The notes: a model not told the origin generated them from the sequence alone. Positions 43,614 to 53,308 are shown, counted from the stretch's first letter. The stretch is DNA of 64,000 bases from Anaerobacillus isosaccharinicus (GCF_001866075.3 NZ_CP063356.1:2222164-2286163); one strand, 5' to 3'. A program made the numbers and translations.

Positions 43614-45209
43614 TTATTTTGTTAAATAAAAGGTACCAGATGGATTTGATAAAGCATTTGAGTGGCCAACACCAGAAACACTCATAACGAATACTTTATA
43701 AACAACACTATTTTCAATTAAGTTTCCACTTACATCTCTCGCATTTGAAGCTAGAATTTGAGAGATGTTGCTTCCTTTTTTCGTGACAGTTGTATAATTT
43801 CCTACTGAAACTGCATTGGCTTTTGCTAGATCAAAAGAGTTTGCGTCGCTTGCTCTTACAACAAAAATACGGTATTCAGCAATTGGTGTTTCATCATTTA
43901 CTTTTGTAAATGAGACTTGTAGATCACGTCCATCGCCGAAGTTACTTACATCTGCAGCAGCTACATTAGTAACAGCTTCTGTTGACATATTATACCATAA
44001 TGTAATAGCAGCTGATGGATTTGATAACTCATTTGTGCCGTTTCCAACTGTCATCACGAACACTTGGTACGATTTATACATTTCTACTTTATTACCGTTA
44101 ACGTCATTGGCGTTTGAAGCTAAAGTTGTTACTAGATTTGCTCCAGCTTTTTTCACAGCTGTATAGTTAGTTCGAGTAACTAGGTTTGCCTTTTGAAGGG
44201 AAAAGTTATGAGCCTCATTCGTTGGTACGACCATCACTCGATACTCTACGACATTCGTTTCTACTCTTGGAACCGTAAATTCAACTTGAAGGTCACGGCC
44301 ATCTCCAAAATCAGCAACGTCCTTCACTAATATATTGGTCACTTTTAAATCTGCTACACTATTTTGTAGTGTTATTGCTGATGAAGGTAATGATAAAGCA
44401 TCACCATACCCTTCTTTTGCTACAGACATGACGAACACTTTGTAACTAACATCATTCTTGATTGTGTGTCCATCTGTATCTGTCGCGTTCCAGGCTAAGC
44501 TTTGAGCAATATTTGCACCTGTTTTGGCAATCGTCGTATAATGTTTGTTTTCTTTTGCCTGCTTTAGTTCAAAGTTTTGAGCTTTATCAGATTTAACGAC
44601 AAAAACGCGATATTCTGAGAGGTTTTTCTCTTCAGCAAGCTTCGAGAAACTTATGTGTAAATCACGGGCATTCCCATTGTTACTTATGTCTGCTACTTTT
44701 ACATCTATAACTGCTGGTAAGCTTTGTTCTGATCCACTTAACGTAATTTCTTTTTTAGCTTTTGAAAGAACATTTCCTTTTGTTTTCCCTTTATCTTTTA
44801 CTGACAAAACGAAAACAGTATAAGCAACATCATTTGTAATAAGATTTCCACCTGTATCCTTTGCGTCTTTCGCTAGCGTTTTTTTGATGTTTTTCCCACC
44901 AGAAACAGTTGTATGATGCTTATTAGAGTTAGCTGCATCTAAATCAAACTCACCAGCTTTTGAAGATCGAACAACAAAGATCCGGTATTCATCAAACTTT
45001 GACTTATCCCTTGCTACGTTAAAATGGACTTGTAAGTCGCGTCCGTCTCCATTATCCCCTATATCCTTTGCTGTGATATTGGGAATTAAGTCTGAATTCC
45101 CTTTTCCGTTCCCATTTCCAACTCCTTTAGCTGAGATCGAATGGGCCGGAAAGATGAACAATAACACCAAACCTAACAAGAGCAATTTCCTAACTAACTT
45201 CTTTGACAT
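43614..45209 (-). CDS. Secreted protein with four tandem ~120-residue domains
   Basis: 531 aa; ATG after AAGGAGG. Signal peptide with cleavage near HSISA-KG and a GNGNGKGN linker. Four repeats follow (about 42-160, 168-283, 291-405, 413-530), each with D(I/V)xxxGDGRDLQVxF, then EYR(I/V)xVV, later NYTT..K.G.N, LA.NA.D..GN and YKVFVMSV. They look like beta-sandwich (fibronectin III-like) units. No anchor motif at the C-terminus. Probably an exported adhesin or matrix protein. It is the only non-IS - strand gene before 52.5 kb and has no cassette repeat of its own, so it may be a different kind of insertion. Confidence 0.8.
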   Translation of the reverse strand: MSKKLVRKLLLLGLVLLFIFPAHSISAKGVGNGNGKGNSDLIPNITAKDIGDNGDGRDLQVHFNVARDKSKFDEYRIFVVRSSKAGEFDLDAANSNKHHTTVSGGKNIKKTLAKDAKDTGGNLITNDVAYTVFVLSVKDKGKTKGNVLSKAKKEITLSGSEQSLPAVIDVKVADISNNGNARDLHISFSKLAEEKNLSEYRVFVVKSDKAQNFELKQAKENKHYTTIAKTGANIAQSLAWNATDTDGHTIKNDVSYKVFVMSVAKEGYGDALSLPSSAITLQNSVADLKVTNILVKDVADFGDGRDLQVEFTVPRVETNVVEYRVMVVPTNEAHNFSLQKANLVTRTNYTAVKKAGANLVTTLASNANDVNGNKVEMYKSYQVFVMTVGNGTNELSNPSAAITLWYNMSTEAVTNVAAADVSNFGDGRDLQVSFTKVNDETPIAEYRIFVVRASDANSFDLAKANAVSVGNYTTVTKKGSNISQILASNARDVSGNLIENSVVYKVFVMSVSGVGHSNALSNPSGTFYLTK

Positions 45210-45534
45210 ATAAATCCTCCTTATTTTTTATTGAAAGATATATCTTTCTTTTAATCCTTACGAAGGTTAAGATGTTTTTCGAGGGGGTTAATTACCAAAT
45301 TAATTTAAAATAGTTATTTATTACCACCAAGAGGTTTTAACCAGAAATTAGGGGGTTACTTTAGGAATACGTGTGGGTACCTACTTAAGGTATTAATGAC
45401 CACGAGGATGATGAAGTAATGATCAGCAAGGTAAAAGTGAATAGAAAAGATGTACTTAATCGACTAGCTTGATAGCACAACAACAAGCTATCATTCACTT
45501 TAGACTTTAAACCAGCATTTCAGAGTGAAAGGAG
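45210..45534. other. Divergent intergenic region
   Basis: Holds the binding site and presumed promoter of the - strand secreted protein. It also has AT-rich palindromic DNA (AAAGATATATCTTT at 45233-45246) and, on the + side, a repeat-type hairpin TGATAG...CTATCA at 45469-45492. No gene seen. Confidence 0.5.
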
Positions 45535-45939
45535 ATGGTTAAAATAAAAAATTTGTGTAGGTTATTACTTATCACTCTTATATCAGTAATGCTTTTGGGG
45601 TGTTCGGTAAATGAAGTAATTCGTGTTGGTACTCCATTCAATGATAAAAGGGGTGAGGGCGTAGATTTTCATACAGAGGTTACTGATAGAGAAGCAATAA
45701 CAAAGGTGCGAACTATAATTAATAGCTTAGAGGAAATAGAAGAGCCACATTATTTAAAGGATATTCCTGATGCTTTTATATCGTTAGATAGATTAGCAGA
45801 AAGTGTTTCTGAAATAAGACGATATATTTGGTATCAAGATGATGGTAGCGCGATTTTAAATGTTGATGGAGGGTCAAAATTCTACAATATGACTAAGCAA
45901 CAACACAACGAGTTGAAAAGAATACTAGAGGAAAGTTAA
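45535..45939 (+). CDS. Lipoprotein, 134 aa
   Basis: ATG directly after AAAGGAG, unusually close; no better start exists. Lipobox LLGC. The mature domain REAITKVRTIINSLEE ... DGSAILNVDGGSKFYNMTKQQHNELKRIL follows the same helix-then-strand plan as the lipoproteins at 55097 and 61069. Function unknown. Confidence 0.65.
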   Translation: MVKIKNLCRLLLITLISVMLLGCSVNEVIRVGTPFNDKRGEGVDFHTEVTDREAITKVRTIINSLEEIEEPHYLKDIPDAFISLDRLAESVSEIRRYIWYQDDGSAILNVDGGSKFYNMTKQQHNELKRILEES

Positions 45940-46007
45940 TGTGTTCTTGTTAAGCTCAACAGATGTGCAATAGTTAAGGAACAGGAACTATATAGGTGGT
46001 GTTATTT

Positions 46008-46325
46008 TTGCAAGCATTTTTAAAAGATCTCGGTAGGTCAATTGAATTGTTTTTCTTTTTGGCTTTAGGTTTCTATTTAACTGTAAATATAGCAGGTAAT
46101 TTCTATGGAAAATATGGAATTGAATTTATGGGGAATATTTGGGTTAATTGGTTTGGGATTTCATATTTCCTTTTTGCAGTTTATACAGCAATTATGGGAT
46201 TTTTTATATTTAAGGGTGTTAAATTTTATAACCGACTTCTCACATCAAAGATTTTTTGGTTCTTATTTGTCGTTTCTATGTTTATAATATTAGTTCCCTT
46301 TTTCAAAGGCGAGAATCCATTCTAA
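46008..46325 (+). CDS. Membrane protein, 105 aa
   Basis: TTG 46008 placed eight bases after AGGTGG; a GTG at 45996 overlaps the site. Three helices, Phe- and Trp-rich, with a short polar end (KGENPF). Unknown family. Confidence 0.65.
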   Translation: MQAFLKDLGRSIELFFFLALGFYLTVNIAGNFYGKYGIEFMGNIWVNWFGISYFLFAVYTAIMGFFIFKGVKFYNRLLTSKIFWFLFVVSMFIILVPFFKGENPF

Positions 46326-46806
46326 TAAAAAAGTATTCAACAAACCAATGATTACTTTAAGTATCAACAGATGGAAAACTCGGCACCTCGACCGATCGTA
46401 TTTTTAAAATTAAAAATGGATTACGTTTTTTCTTAGTATTATTAAATTAAATTGGCAGGGAGTTGTAGTTATATGATGAGAACAGAAAAAGAGAAGATGT
46501 TGGCTGGAGAAATGTACAACCCAACTGACCCAGTATTATTAAAGGAACGTGAGGAGGCAAGACGAAAAGTTAGGTTATATAATCAAACATTAGAAACGGA
46601 AGGGGAAAAACGAAATAAATTATTAAAGGATTTAACTCGGTTCCACTGGAGAAAACGTATATATGGAACCAAATATACGTTTTGATTATGGGTATAACAC
46701 ACACGTAGGAGAAAACTGATTACAGCCACTCGAATTTACCACCCTCGCCATGTTTTTTACCACCGAATGCCAAGGATTTTACCATGTAACGCCAGTGTAT
46801 TTACCA

Positions 46807-46859
46807 TTGAATAAAAAAGTCCTACAGATTAATAGTTTTATAATCTTGTAGGACTTTTC
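46807..46859. terminator. Bidirectional terminator in IS21 left end
   Basis: AAAAAGTCCTACAGATTA pairs with TAATCTTGTAGGACTTTTC, with T-runs in both directions. It ends the istAB transcript. Confidence 0.85.
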
Positions 46860-46876
46860 TTTTGTGTTCAATTAGT

Positions 46877-47083
46877 TTATTTGTTTTTGAAGTACTCCAT
46901 GATCATCTTTCTGGAACCCTCCCAAATATCATGTTCGGTCCAGGTATAAGGTAAAGGCTCCTTTCCATAAACACTCAAAAGCTTTCCTTTTAGTTCTTTA
47001 GGAAATGGATACCAGTCATTGTAACCACTCCAATAATAGTACTCTTCTAATTTACGTAGTTCCTTTCTCGTTAAAGTGGCCAT
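46877..47083 (-). CDS. Small IS21 accessory protein, 68 aa
   Basis: Starts 7 bases after istB stops. Charged, aromatic-rich (EEYYYWSGYNDWYPFPKEL), no helix-turn-helix visible. Small third genes occur after istB in some Firmicute IS21 elements; function unknown. Confidence 0.6.
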   Translation of the reverse strand: MATLTRKELRKLEEYYYWSGYNDWYPFPKELKGKLLSVYGKEPLPYTWTEHDIWEGSRKMIMEYFKNK

Positions 47084-47090
47084 ATTAAAC

Positions 47091-47840
47091 TTAGCTACCT
47101 AATCCATGACGCTCACGCATAGATACTTCTCCGTCTATTAGAATTTGATATGAATCATGGATAATACGATCTAGAATAGCCTCCGCAATTGTTTCATTCC
47201 CCAATTTTATATGCCAACCACTAGGGTCAATTTGTGAACAGAAAATAGTCGAAGCTATCTTATGACGAGATTCTGTGATTTCTAATAGAATTGCTGCTTC
47301 ATTCGTTGATAAATCTGTTAGTAACCATTCATCAAGGATGAGTAGATCTACTTTCGTATACTTTTTAATCAATTTTCGATAGCTTCCATCTGCAGCTAAT
47401 TTTGCGAGAGACAGTTCATCTAATAATTCCGGTAAGCGAATGTATTTAACATTATAGAATTGTCGACAAGCAGATACTCCAAAGGCAGTTGCTAAAAATG
47501 TTTTTCCCGAACCAGTAGGTCCTTTCAATATGATATTGTGACTGTCATGGATATAGGTACCGCTGGCCAGTTTTAATATCAAATTTTTATCTAATCTTCG
47601 GTCTTCGTGATATTCCATATCTTCGATACAAGCATTTGAGTTTAAAAAAGTGGCTGTATTGATCAAGCGTTGAAGCTTATTACTCTTACGACGGGAATGT
47701 TCTAAATCGACAAGTAAACTAAAGCGTTCTTCGAAACTCAACTTTTGAAACTCTTTATTAGTTGATTGTTCCTTATAGGCTTCCGCCATTCCACTTAATT
47801 TCAATTCGTGTAGTTTGGTTAATGTCTGCTCATTCATCAT
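47091..47840 (-). CDS. istB: IS21 helper ATPase IstB
   Basis: 249 aa. Walker A GPTGSGKTFLA (about 105-115), Walker B LLILDEWLL, and an ATTSR-like ESRHKIASTIFCSQ region. It overlaps istA by 4 bases (ATGA). IstB is a DnaA/DnaC-like AAA+ protein that selects target DNA and activates IstA. Confidence 0.95.
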   Translation of the reverse strand: MMNEQTLTKLHELKLSGMAEAYKEQSTNKEFQKLSFEERFSLLVDLEHSRRKSNKLQRLINTATFLNSNACIEDMEYHEDRRLDKNLILKLASGTYIHDSHNIILKGPTGSGKTFLATAFGVSACRQFYNVKYIRLPELLDELSLAKLAADGSYRKLIKKYTKVDLLILDEWLLTDLSTNEAAILLEITESRHKIASTIFCSQIDPSGWHIKLGNETIAEAILDRIIHDSYQILIDGEVSMRERHGLGS

Positions 47841-49387
47841 TTATCCGTTCCTCCATAGTAAGAAGCTCCACGTGTGAAGCCATAATTATTTTTGCTAATA
47901 TCTGTTTGACGTTTCAATTCTTGTTCGGCATCACTTTTTTTGTTGTTCTTTAAGATCGTTTGAATACTTTTGACCGTAGGTCTTTTAGTCATAGAAACTA
48001 CCATTTTGCAAGCACGCTCAATCTCATATTTTGTGTAATTACGCTCAGACTTTTTCAAAGAAAATATAGACTGTAACGCTTGTTTTTCATTTTGCGAAGT
48101 ATCTAAAAGATAGCGAATAACGCTTAAGGTTGATGCACCAATACTTTCAGCCCATTCTATTGCAGTTTCTGGCGTTTGATCCACGTATAACTTATGATTA
48201 TCAGGCATGTGGTCACGAAGGGTGGAAGATTGTCCAAACTTCCCGTATAGTCGTTTATGTGATGCCACACGCATATGATTAAAAAAGATTTCAACGAGGT
48301 TATCGGAAAGTTTCACCTCGACTTCTCGATTAATATATTCGTACGGCACAGAATAAAACATGCTCTCGATAGAAAGATGATAGTCAGGGCGTACTTTTGT
48401 TTTTTTCCATTCAGACATTTTAAAATGTGCGATTGGAAGAGGAGAAAGCGCAAATTTCTCCTCTTCTTCAAATGCTGACAATCGAGAGCCTTTTTTTCGA
48501 GTAAAGGGACGGCGATTGAATTCATCTAATTTCTTCCAAACTTCCTCGTTCAATTCATCAATACTAAAGCAATGTGTATTTCTTAATGCTGCTATAATCC
48601 ATGTAGAGATAACACCAACGGAACCTTCAACACTTGCTTTATCTTTCGGAGTACGAACACGTGCAGGCATAACGACTGTATTATAGTATTCTGCCATTTC
48701 TCTGTAGGTAGGATTCAAAATCAATTCACGTGTGGTATGTTTTGTTACACTCGTTTTTAGGTTATCCGGTACAACAATTTGTGTAGATCCTCCAAAATAC
48801 TTATACGCACTATTGTGAGCATTAATCCATGACTGTGAATCCATTGATAAGCTTGCTTCCGCATAAGAGAATTGACTACAAGGCAAAGTCGCAACGAAAA
48901 TATAGGCTTTAACCTTCTCCCCAGTATCTCTATCAATGATAAAAGATGTGGAACCTGCCCAGTCAACTTCCATTATTTCACCTGGTTTTCTGCGAATACG
49001 CAATGTAGCTTTGTACTTGTCAGCGTACCTGCTATAGTGCCGCAAAAAACTACGGTATGAGTACGGTATTTTTTGACTGGCTCGACATTCAGCTTCATAC
49101 TCATGATGCAGAAGCGAAAGTGTCACATTAGGTTTGGCCAACTCTTCATGAATATAGTCAAAGTTCAATGGTTTTCGACCAGAAGCCTCCAAGCTCTTCT
49201 CTGGAAAAAGAAATTCCTCAATCCACTTATCCGTCATTTCTTCCTCTAATGGACAATCTAATCCTTTCTTTTCGGCTAGGGAAATAACCTCTGTTATTTT
49301 TTGGCGAGAGTGACCTGTACTGGCGGCAATGCCCCTAAGACTGATCCCCTCATCGTGCAATTCCAATATCTTTCGATAATGAATCAT
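47837..49387 (-). CDS. istA: IS21 transposase IstA
   Basis: 516 aa, full length. The N-terminal helix-turn-helix (GISLRGIAASTGHSRQKI) is followed by the integrase core with Asp in MEVDWAGST, Asp in VVPDNLKTS and Glu in DKASVEGSVGVI, then Mu-type C-terminal domains. Its binding site GGGAGG is partly contributed by the end of IS110 copy B. Confidence 0.95.
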   Translation of the reverse strand: MIHYRKILELHDEGISLRGIAASTGHSRQKITEVISLAEKKGLDCPLEEEMTDKWIEEFLFPEKSLEASGRKPLNFDYIHEELAKPNVTLSLLHHEYEAECRASQKIPYSYRSFLRHYSRYADKYKATLRIRRKPGEIMEVDWAGSTSFIIDRDTGEKVKAYIFVATLPCSQFSYAEASLSMDSQSWINAHNSAYKYFGGSTQIVVPDNLKTSVTKHTTRELILNPTYREMAEYYNTVVMPARVRTPKDKASVEGSVGVISTWIIAALRNTHCFSIDELNEEVWKKLDEFNRRPFTRKKGSRLSAFEEEEKFALSPLPIAHFKMSEWKKTKVRPDYHLSIESMFYSVPYEYINREVEVKLSDNLVEIFFNHMRVASHKRLYGKFGQSSTLRDHMPDNHKLYVDQTPETAIEWAESIGASTLSVIRYLLDTSQNEKQALQSIFSLKKSERNYTKYEIERACKMVVSMTKRPTVKSIQTILKNNKKSDAEQELKRQTDISKNNYGFTRGASYYGGTDK

Positions 49388-49396
49388 ACAAAAATA

Positions 49397-51174
49397 CCTC
49401 CCTCTATAAATATTGATATATCAACGGTTTGAGCCGTCGTTGAAGTGCCAAAAAAATATTTTTCGACACGACCACTAACATTATTTTTATAATATGTGAA
49501 ACTATACCAATTGGTGGGTGCGCTACGCGGTCACTACTGGATTTTAATGGTAAGTAGTGCTAAGAATTATATGATGCACAATGGATCTCTGCGTAGCTTA
49601 TGATGACGTACCCTCCCATGTCTCTGGGCATCTATGTGCCTACATTCCTTCGTTCGGTCTAGTCATAAGGCAGAGGCTAGCGAAGCTCCTTTAGGGACTC
49701 TAGGTCGAATGGTGAAAATAGTGCCAGCTTCTCCGTGTCATCCTGTTATCTAGGTCTATTAAAAGGGTGTAGGGTTTTATACAGCCTCTACGAGACTAGG
49801 GATATCCCTCATCATTCGCTGTGCATCGAATGCTTTGTGCTTTGTACTAATTCCATGTAAAACTTTTAGTAGTTTTCCGCAAAGGACCACAATTGACTGC
49901 TTCTTACGTAACGGATTGATCGAGCGATTCGTGTAATATTCATGTAGTTTACGAAATGCTTCATTGTGACGGAGCATCGGCATCATGACACGAAATAGGA
50001 GTGCTCGTAACTTCCTTCTTCCTCGTTTAGAAATACGTTTTTGGCCTTTGTGCTGCCCCGATGAATTTTCACGTAATGTAAGTCCCGCTAGTTTGATAAG
50101 TTGGCGTGGATCTTCATAGTGTGAAAAGCTACCGATTTCAGCTAGAAGGTCAACGATTGTCGAGTCTCCAAGACCCGGAACCGTCTTGAGCGATTCGTAT
50201 TCTACAGAAGTTTGTACGAGTTCTACTAATTGTTGTGTGATGTCATCGATTTTTTTTTCTAATTGGTGATAACGTTGAACGAGTGTGGTGATTTCATAAC
50301 GGGCCATCTGACGTCCTTCAGTTATTCCAATTGAATTTGCAGCGACTTCAATTAGGCGCATAGCTTTCGGTTTCTGAGGAGATTTTATCCCATCAACCTC
50401 TCGATAAAGAGTCATTACCTCTTCAAGTTGTCTCTCATGAAGATCACTTGGAAATGGTGTACATTCCAGTACTGCTAACGCCATTTTCCCAAACGAGGGA
50501 AACACTTGTGTAAACTCAGGAAAATAACGATCTAACCAGCGAATCATCATATTTTTGACAGCACCCAACTCCTCTGTCAATTTACTTCTAAAAGTCGAAC
50601 CTGCACGAAGCTCAGCTTCCATATCTTTTAATATTCTTGGGTAGCTGAAACGGCCATCTTTGACCAAGCGGGCAATCACTAACGCATCTTTACGATCATG
50701 CTTTGTTGGAAGGTTGTCATCCAACTCTTTTGATCGTTTCACATGCATCGGATTGGTCATGACAAGAGAAATACCAAGATCCTCTAGAAAGTAGGCTAGA
50801 TTAAGCCAATAATGCCCTGTAGGCTCAATACCGACGATGACTTCCGATTTATCATGTTCTCTTAGTGCCGCTAAAATTTTCTGATAAAATTGTTCAAAGC
50901 CATCATGTGATTGAGAAACAGGAAATGATTTTTGGAGCACGCGTCCACGATCATCGGTAAAACAAGCGAAATGAGTTCGTTTCGCAATGTCCATTCCAAC
51001 AACGAGTGTCTTTTCAGTGACTTGATTTATTTTTTCGTTTTGTTTAAAATTCATTATGGAGTCCTCCTTGGTTAACTAAGTTAGGGGTCATCTCGGCAGA
51101 CGATTTGACACCCCGTATCATACCAAGAAGGCTCTTTTTTGTTCAAGTCCCCGAAAATACTTCTAACAGGAATG
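49397..51174 (-). mobile_element. IS110-family element, copy B
   Basis: Inverted, nearly identical to copy A. It inserted between GAG and G of the istA ribosome binding site: without it the sequence reads ATAGGAGGTATTTTTGTATG. No target duplication. Confidence 0.88.
49777..51054 (-). CDS. IS110-family transposase (DEDD recombinase)
   Basis: 425 aa, protein identical to the 35058-36335 copy; all catalytic motifs present. 120 bp lie between its start and the element end. Confidence 0.95.
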   Translation of the reverse strand: MNFKQNEKINQVTEKTLVVGMDIAKRTHFACFTDDRGRVLQKSFPVSQSHDGFEQFYQKILAALREHDKSEVIVGIEPTGHYWLNLAYFLEDLGISLVMTNPMHVKRSKELDDNLPTKHDRKDALVIARLVKDGRFSYPRILKDMEAELRAGSTFRSKLTEELGAVKNMMIRWLDRYFPEFTQVFPSFGKMALAVLECTPFPSDLHERQLEEVMTLYREVDGIKSPQKPKAMRLIEVAANSIGITEGRQMARYEITTLVQRYHQLEKKIDDITQQLVELVQTSVEYESLKTVPGLGDSTIVDLLAEIGSFSHYEDPRQLIKLAGLTLRENSSGQHKGQKRISKRGRRKLRALLFRVMMPMLRHNEAFRKLHEYYTNRSINPLRKKQSIVVLCGKLLKVLHGISTKHKAFDAQRMMRDIPSLVEAV

Positions 51175-51717
51175 CTCCTATATAAAAAATGGCACACTCG
51201 AAGGTGTGCTCACTAATTATACAAAAGGCAAACTGGTAAACAGCGTGGCATTTACTGGTACATTCTTTGTCATTCGATGGTAAGAACTATGTCACTGATG
51301 GTACATTTCGTTGGCTGTAATCAAAAACTTCTATGCAAACTTTGACTGTACCATTTTAGATGTTTGTGAAGTGCGATTTGGGGATAATTGCATGCTTGCA
51401 CCTGGCGTACACATCTATACTGCAACACATCCACTTAATCCGGCTGAACGTAATTCAGGTAAAGAATACGCAAAACCAGTTATTTTTGGAAACAATGTAT
51501 GGATTGGTGGAAGCGCAGTAATAAATCCCGGAGTAAAAGTAGGGGACAATGTTGTAATTGCATCTGGTGCAGTAGTTACTAAAGATGTACCAGATAATGT
51601 TGTAGTGGGTGGGAATCCAGCAAAAATAATTAAACAGATTGAAATTTAAGTTAGAAAAGGCAATAGAATACGGATTACAACAAGCGGAGACCGACAAAAC
51701 CTCTATATTATCTATTG

Positions 51718-52039
51718 AAAAATTCAAGGGAGAAACTCTAGTGTCTATCAATATAATAACTCTTTAGGAGTAGCGAGCATTACTGAAAGTAAAAAAGGTT
51801 TTAGTTTCTTTAGAAATACTTCATACGTAGGGTTTGATGGAGACACCGCTCATACAACGTTAGGATTTGATTTCTAAACAAAATCAGGAGTGACTGTAAA
51901 TATTCTTGTAGGTAAGGCTTATAGTATAGATATTCTAAAAATGGAGGTAATAGGTTCCGAATATTCACGCCTATTTTATACTATTCACGAAGAACCATAC
52001 AGCTCACTTGATGTTATTCCAGTAACGACTAAGGAATAA
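51718..52039 (+). pseudogene. Decayed gene fragment
   Basis: One frame reads as continuous protein apart from a stop near 51877: ...NNSLGVASITESKKGFSFF ... TTLGFDF, stop, TKSGVTVNILVGKAYSIDIL ... SLDVIPVTTKE and a final stop at 52037-52039. No start or binding site remains. Polar, beta-rich composition. Family unknown. Confidence 0.55.
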
Positions 52040-52117
52040 AAAAATCACCATAAATTAAAGGAACTATTTTTTACTAACGATAGAGTTAGTGAAGAAGGCA
52101 TAAAGGGGGAGAATAAT

Positions 52118-52420
52118 GTGCGGGTATTGCTAGAACTACTAAGGATTATTTTCATTTTTGCTATTCTTGCAACACTATTAGGTGGAATACCTTATGCTAT
52201 TTATTCTAATATAGGTATCGATACTGACAAATATGGATGGACAGCTATGATTGGTGTTTTTATCTTAATCTTTGTTTTATATAGAAATAAACTTCAGTTC
52301 AGTGGATGGTACACAGGAAAAGGCAGAGAAAAACTACCTAGTGATGTTTCAAAAACGTTAATAATAAGTGCTATCATTTTATTATTATCTCCGCCAATTC
52401 TTCATTTCTTGTTGAGCTAA
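52118..52420 (+). CDS. Membrane protein, 100 aa
   Basis: GTG start after GGGGGAG. Three helices (about 8-28, 43-57, 80-98) and a basic loop GWYTGKGREK. Unknown family. Confidence 0.7.
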   Translation: MRVLLELLRIIFIFAILATLLGGIPYAIYSNIGIDTDKYGWTAMIGVFILIFVLYRNKLQFSGWYTGKGREKLPSDVSKTLIISAIILLLSPPILHFLLS

Positions 52421-52456
52421 CGTCGTTGGTACAACGTGCTAAGAAAGAGAAGTGTA

Positions 52457-52564
52457 ATGAGATTGTTATTATCTAAATATGTGATTTGGATTTTTAGTTT
52501 AATTATTTTCCTGGCTATTGGCGTAGTTTTAGACATTGCTACTATTGGAGCCGAAAACTACTGA
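52457..52564 (+). pseudogene. Truncated paralogue of the 18485 membrane protein
   Basis: The first 34 codons match the 18485 gene (RLLLSK, IIF, LDIATIGAE), and the sequence then runs into unrelated - strand DNA and stops. The upstream half-repeat (GCTAAGAAAGAGAAGT) is also shared. The break near 52555 coincides with the switch of gene orientation. Confidence 0.8.
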
Positions 52565-53048
52565 AATACTTCATTCCATAATTTTTCCCATTCTTCAAAG
52601 ATATGGAATGTATTTTTTCAAAGGTTTTTCCGTCGATATTTTGAACTGCTCCAATTCTTTCTTCTGCATCCATCGGTCCAGATATACCTCCAATAACATT
52701 TCCTTTAACGAAAAATAGACGCACTATTGAGGTGCCTAATTTTTCATCTGATGGATGATTACTTACAATAAATTCTTCAACAGTGACTGTTTTCCCGATG
52801 TATGTTTCTACACTTTCTGTATCCTGAACACTCCATTGAAGTTTATAAGGAATTTTAAGTACAGTTCGTTCTGTGAACTCATAACTTTCTATCTTCCCTT
52901 CATAAGAAACCACTTCATAGTCATTGTTCTCAAGAAACTTTTGTCCAATTTCTTCATGAGTTTTTTCATTACATGCTGATAAAATAATGATGATAAACAA
53001 TACGGCAAAAAATTGTTTTAGATATACCTTACCACCACTAAAACACAT
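52542..53048 (-). CDS. Lipoprotein, 168 aa
   Basis: Lipobox LSAC. ATG 53048 is 12 bases from GGGAGG; no better start is visible. The mature domain has EEIGQKFLENNDYEVVSYEGK, then a beta-rich middle, resembling DUF4830-type lipoproteins. Its last codons overlap the truncated + strand gene, so the C-terminus (SSFRLQ) may not be original. Confidence 0.65.
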   Translation of the reverse strand: MCFSGGKVYLKQFFAVLFIIIILSACNEKTHEEIGQKFLENNDYEVVSYEGKIESYEFTERTVLKIPYKLQWSVQDTESVETYIGKTVTVEEFIVSNHPSDEKLGTSIVRLFFVKGNVIGGISGPMDAEERIGAVQNIDGKTFEKIHSISLKNGKNYGMKYFSSFRLQ

Positions 53049-53072
53049 ACATTTTTTCTCCCTCCCTATTGC

Positions 53073-53138
53073 ACTAAACTCGTTAGCACCGTAACCGGAG
53101 CGACAGCTTACTTCACTATCGCTCTCCTTTACTTAAAC
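53073..53138 (-). repeat. Cassette hairpin repeat, near-consensus, inverted
   Basis: On the - strand: AAGGAGAGCGATAGTGAAG, then CTGTCGCTCCGGTT and GGTGCTAACGAG. Its orientation follows the - strand genes. Confidence 0.88.
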
Positions 53139-53308
53139 TACGATTTATCTTCTTTTTTCTTTTCTTTTTTATTGATTTGTAAAACTAAATAAATATTAAA
53201 AACAACTGAACATACTAAAAACGTATAAAGACCAAATTCAATACTTATTTGAATGGACATAATTGTAATCAAAAAAATAATTAGCGCAAAGACAATTCCG
53301 TAAAACAA
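53138..53308 (-). CDS. Small membrane protein, 56 aa
   Basis: TTG 53308 follows AGGGGAG by eight bases; an ATG at 53344 lies before the site. Two helices, then a strongly basic and acidic tail (NKKEKKKEDKS). Confidence 0.6.
   Translation of the reverse strand: MFYGIVFALIIFLITIMSIQISIEFGLYTFLVCSVVFNIYLVLQINKKEKKKEDKS

Larger units (their letters stand above)
46717..51323 (-). mobile_element. IS21-family element (contains IS110 copy B)
   Basis: Both ends read TGATTACAGCCA inward, followed by multiple TTTACCA-type repeats, as usual for IS21. The 5-bp duplication AAAAC is at 46712-46716 and 51324-51328. Genes istA, istB and a small third gene lie on the - strand. IS110 copy B lies between the right end and istA. 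Confidence 0.95.
46473..51649 (+). pseudogene. maa: Maltose O-acetyltransferase, frameshifted and split by IS21
   Basis: The 5' part 46473-46716 encodes KMLAGEMYNPTDPVLLKERE, typical Maa. An extra A near 46634 shifts the frame; correcting it gives DLLGSTGENVYMEPNIRFDYG. The 3' part from 51329 continues [13 protein letters not shown], the left-handed beta-helix hexapeptides and [15 protein letters not shown], to an intact end at 51649. IS21 sits between, with a 5-bp duplication AAAAC. The intact enzyme would acetylate sugars from acetyl-CoA in the cytosol. Confidence 0.92.

Noticed and set aside
47762-49060. Forward-strand open frames inside istA and istB
   Set aside because: Antisense to well supported transposase genes, without start signals.
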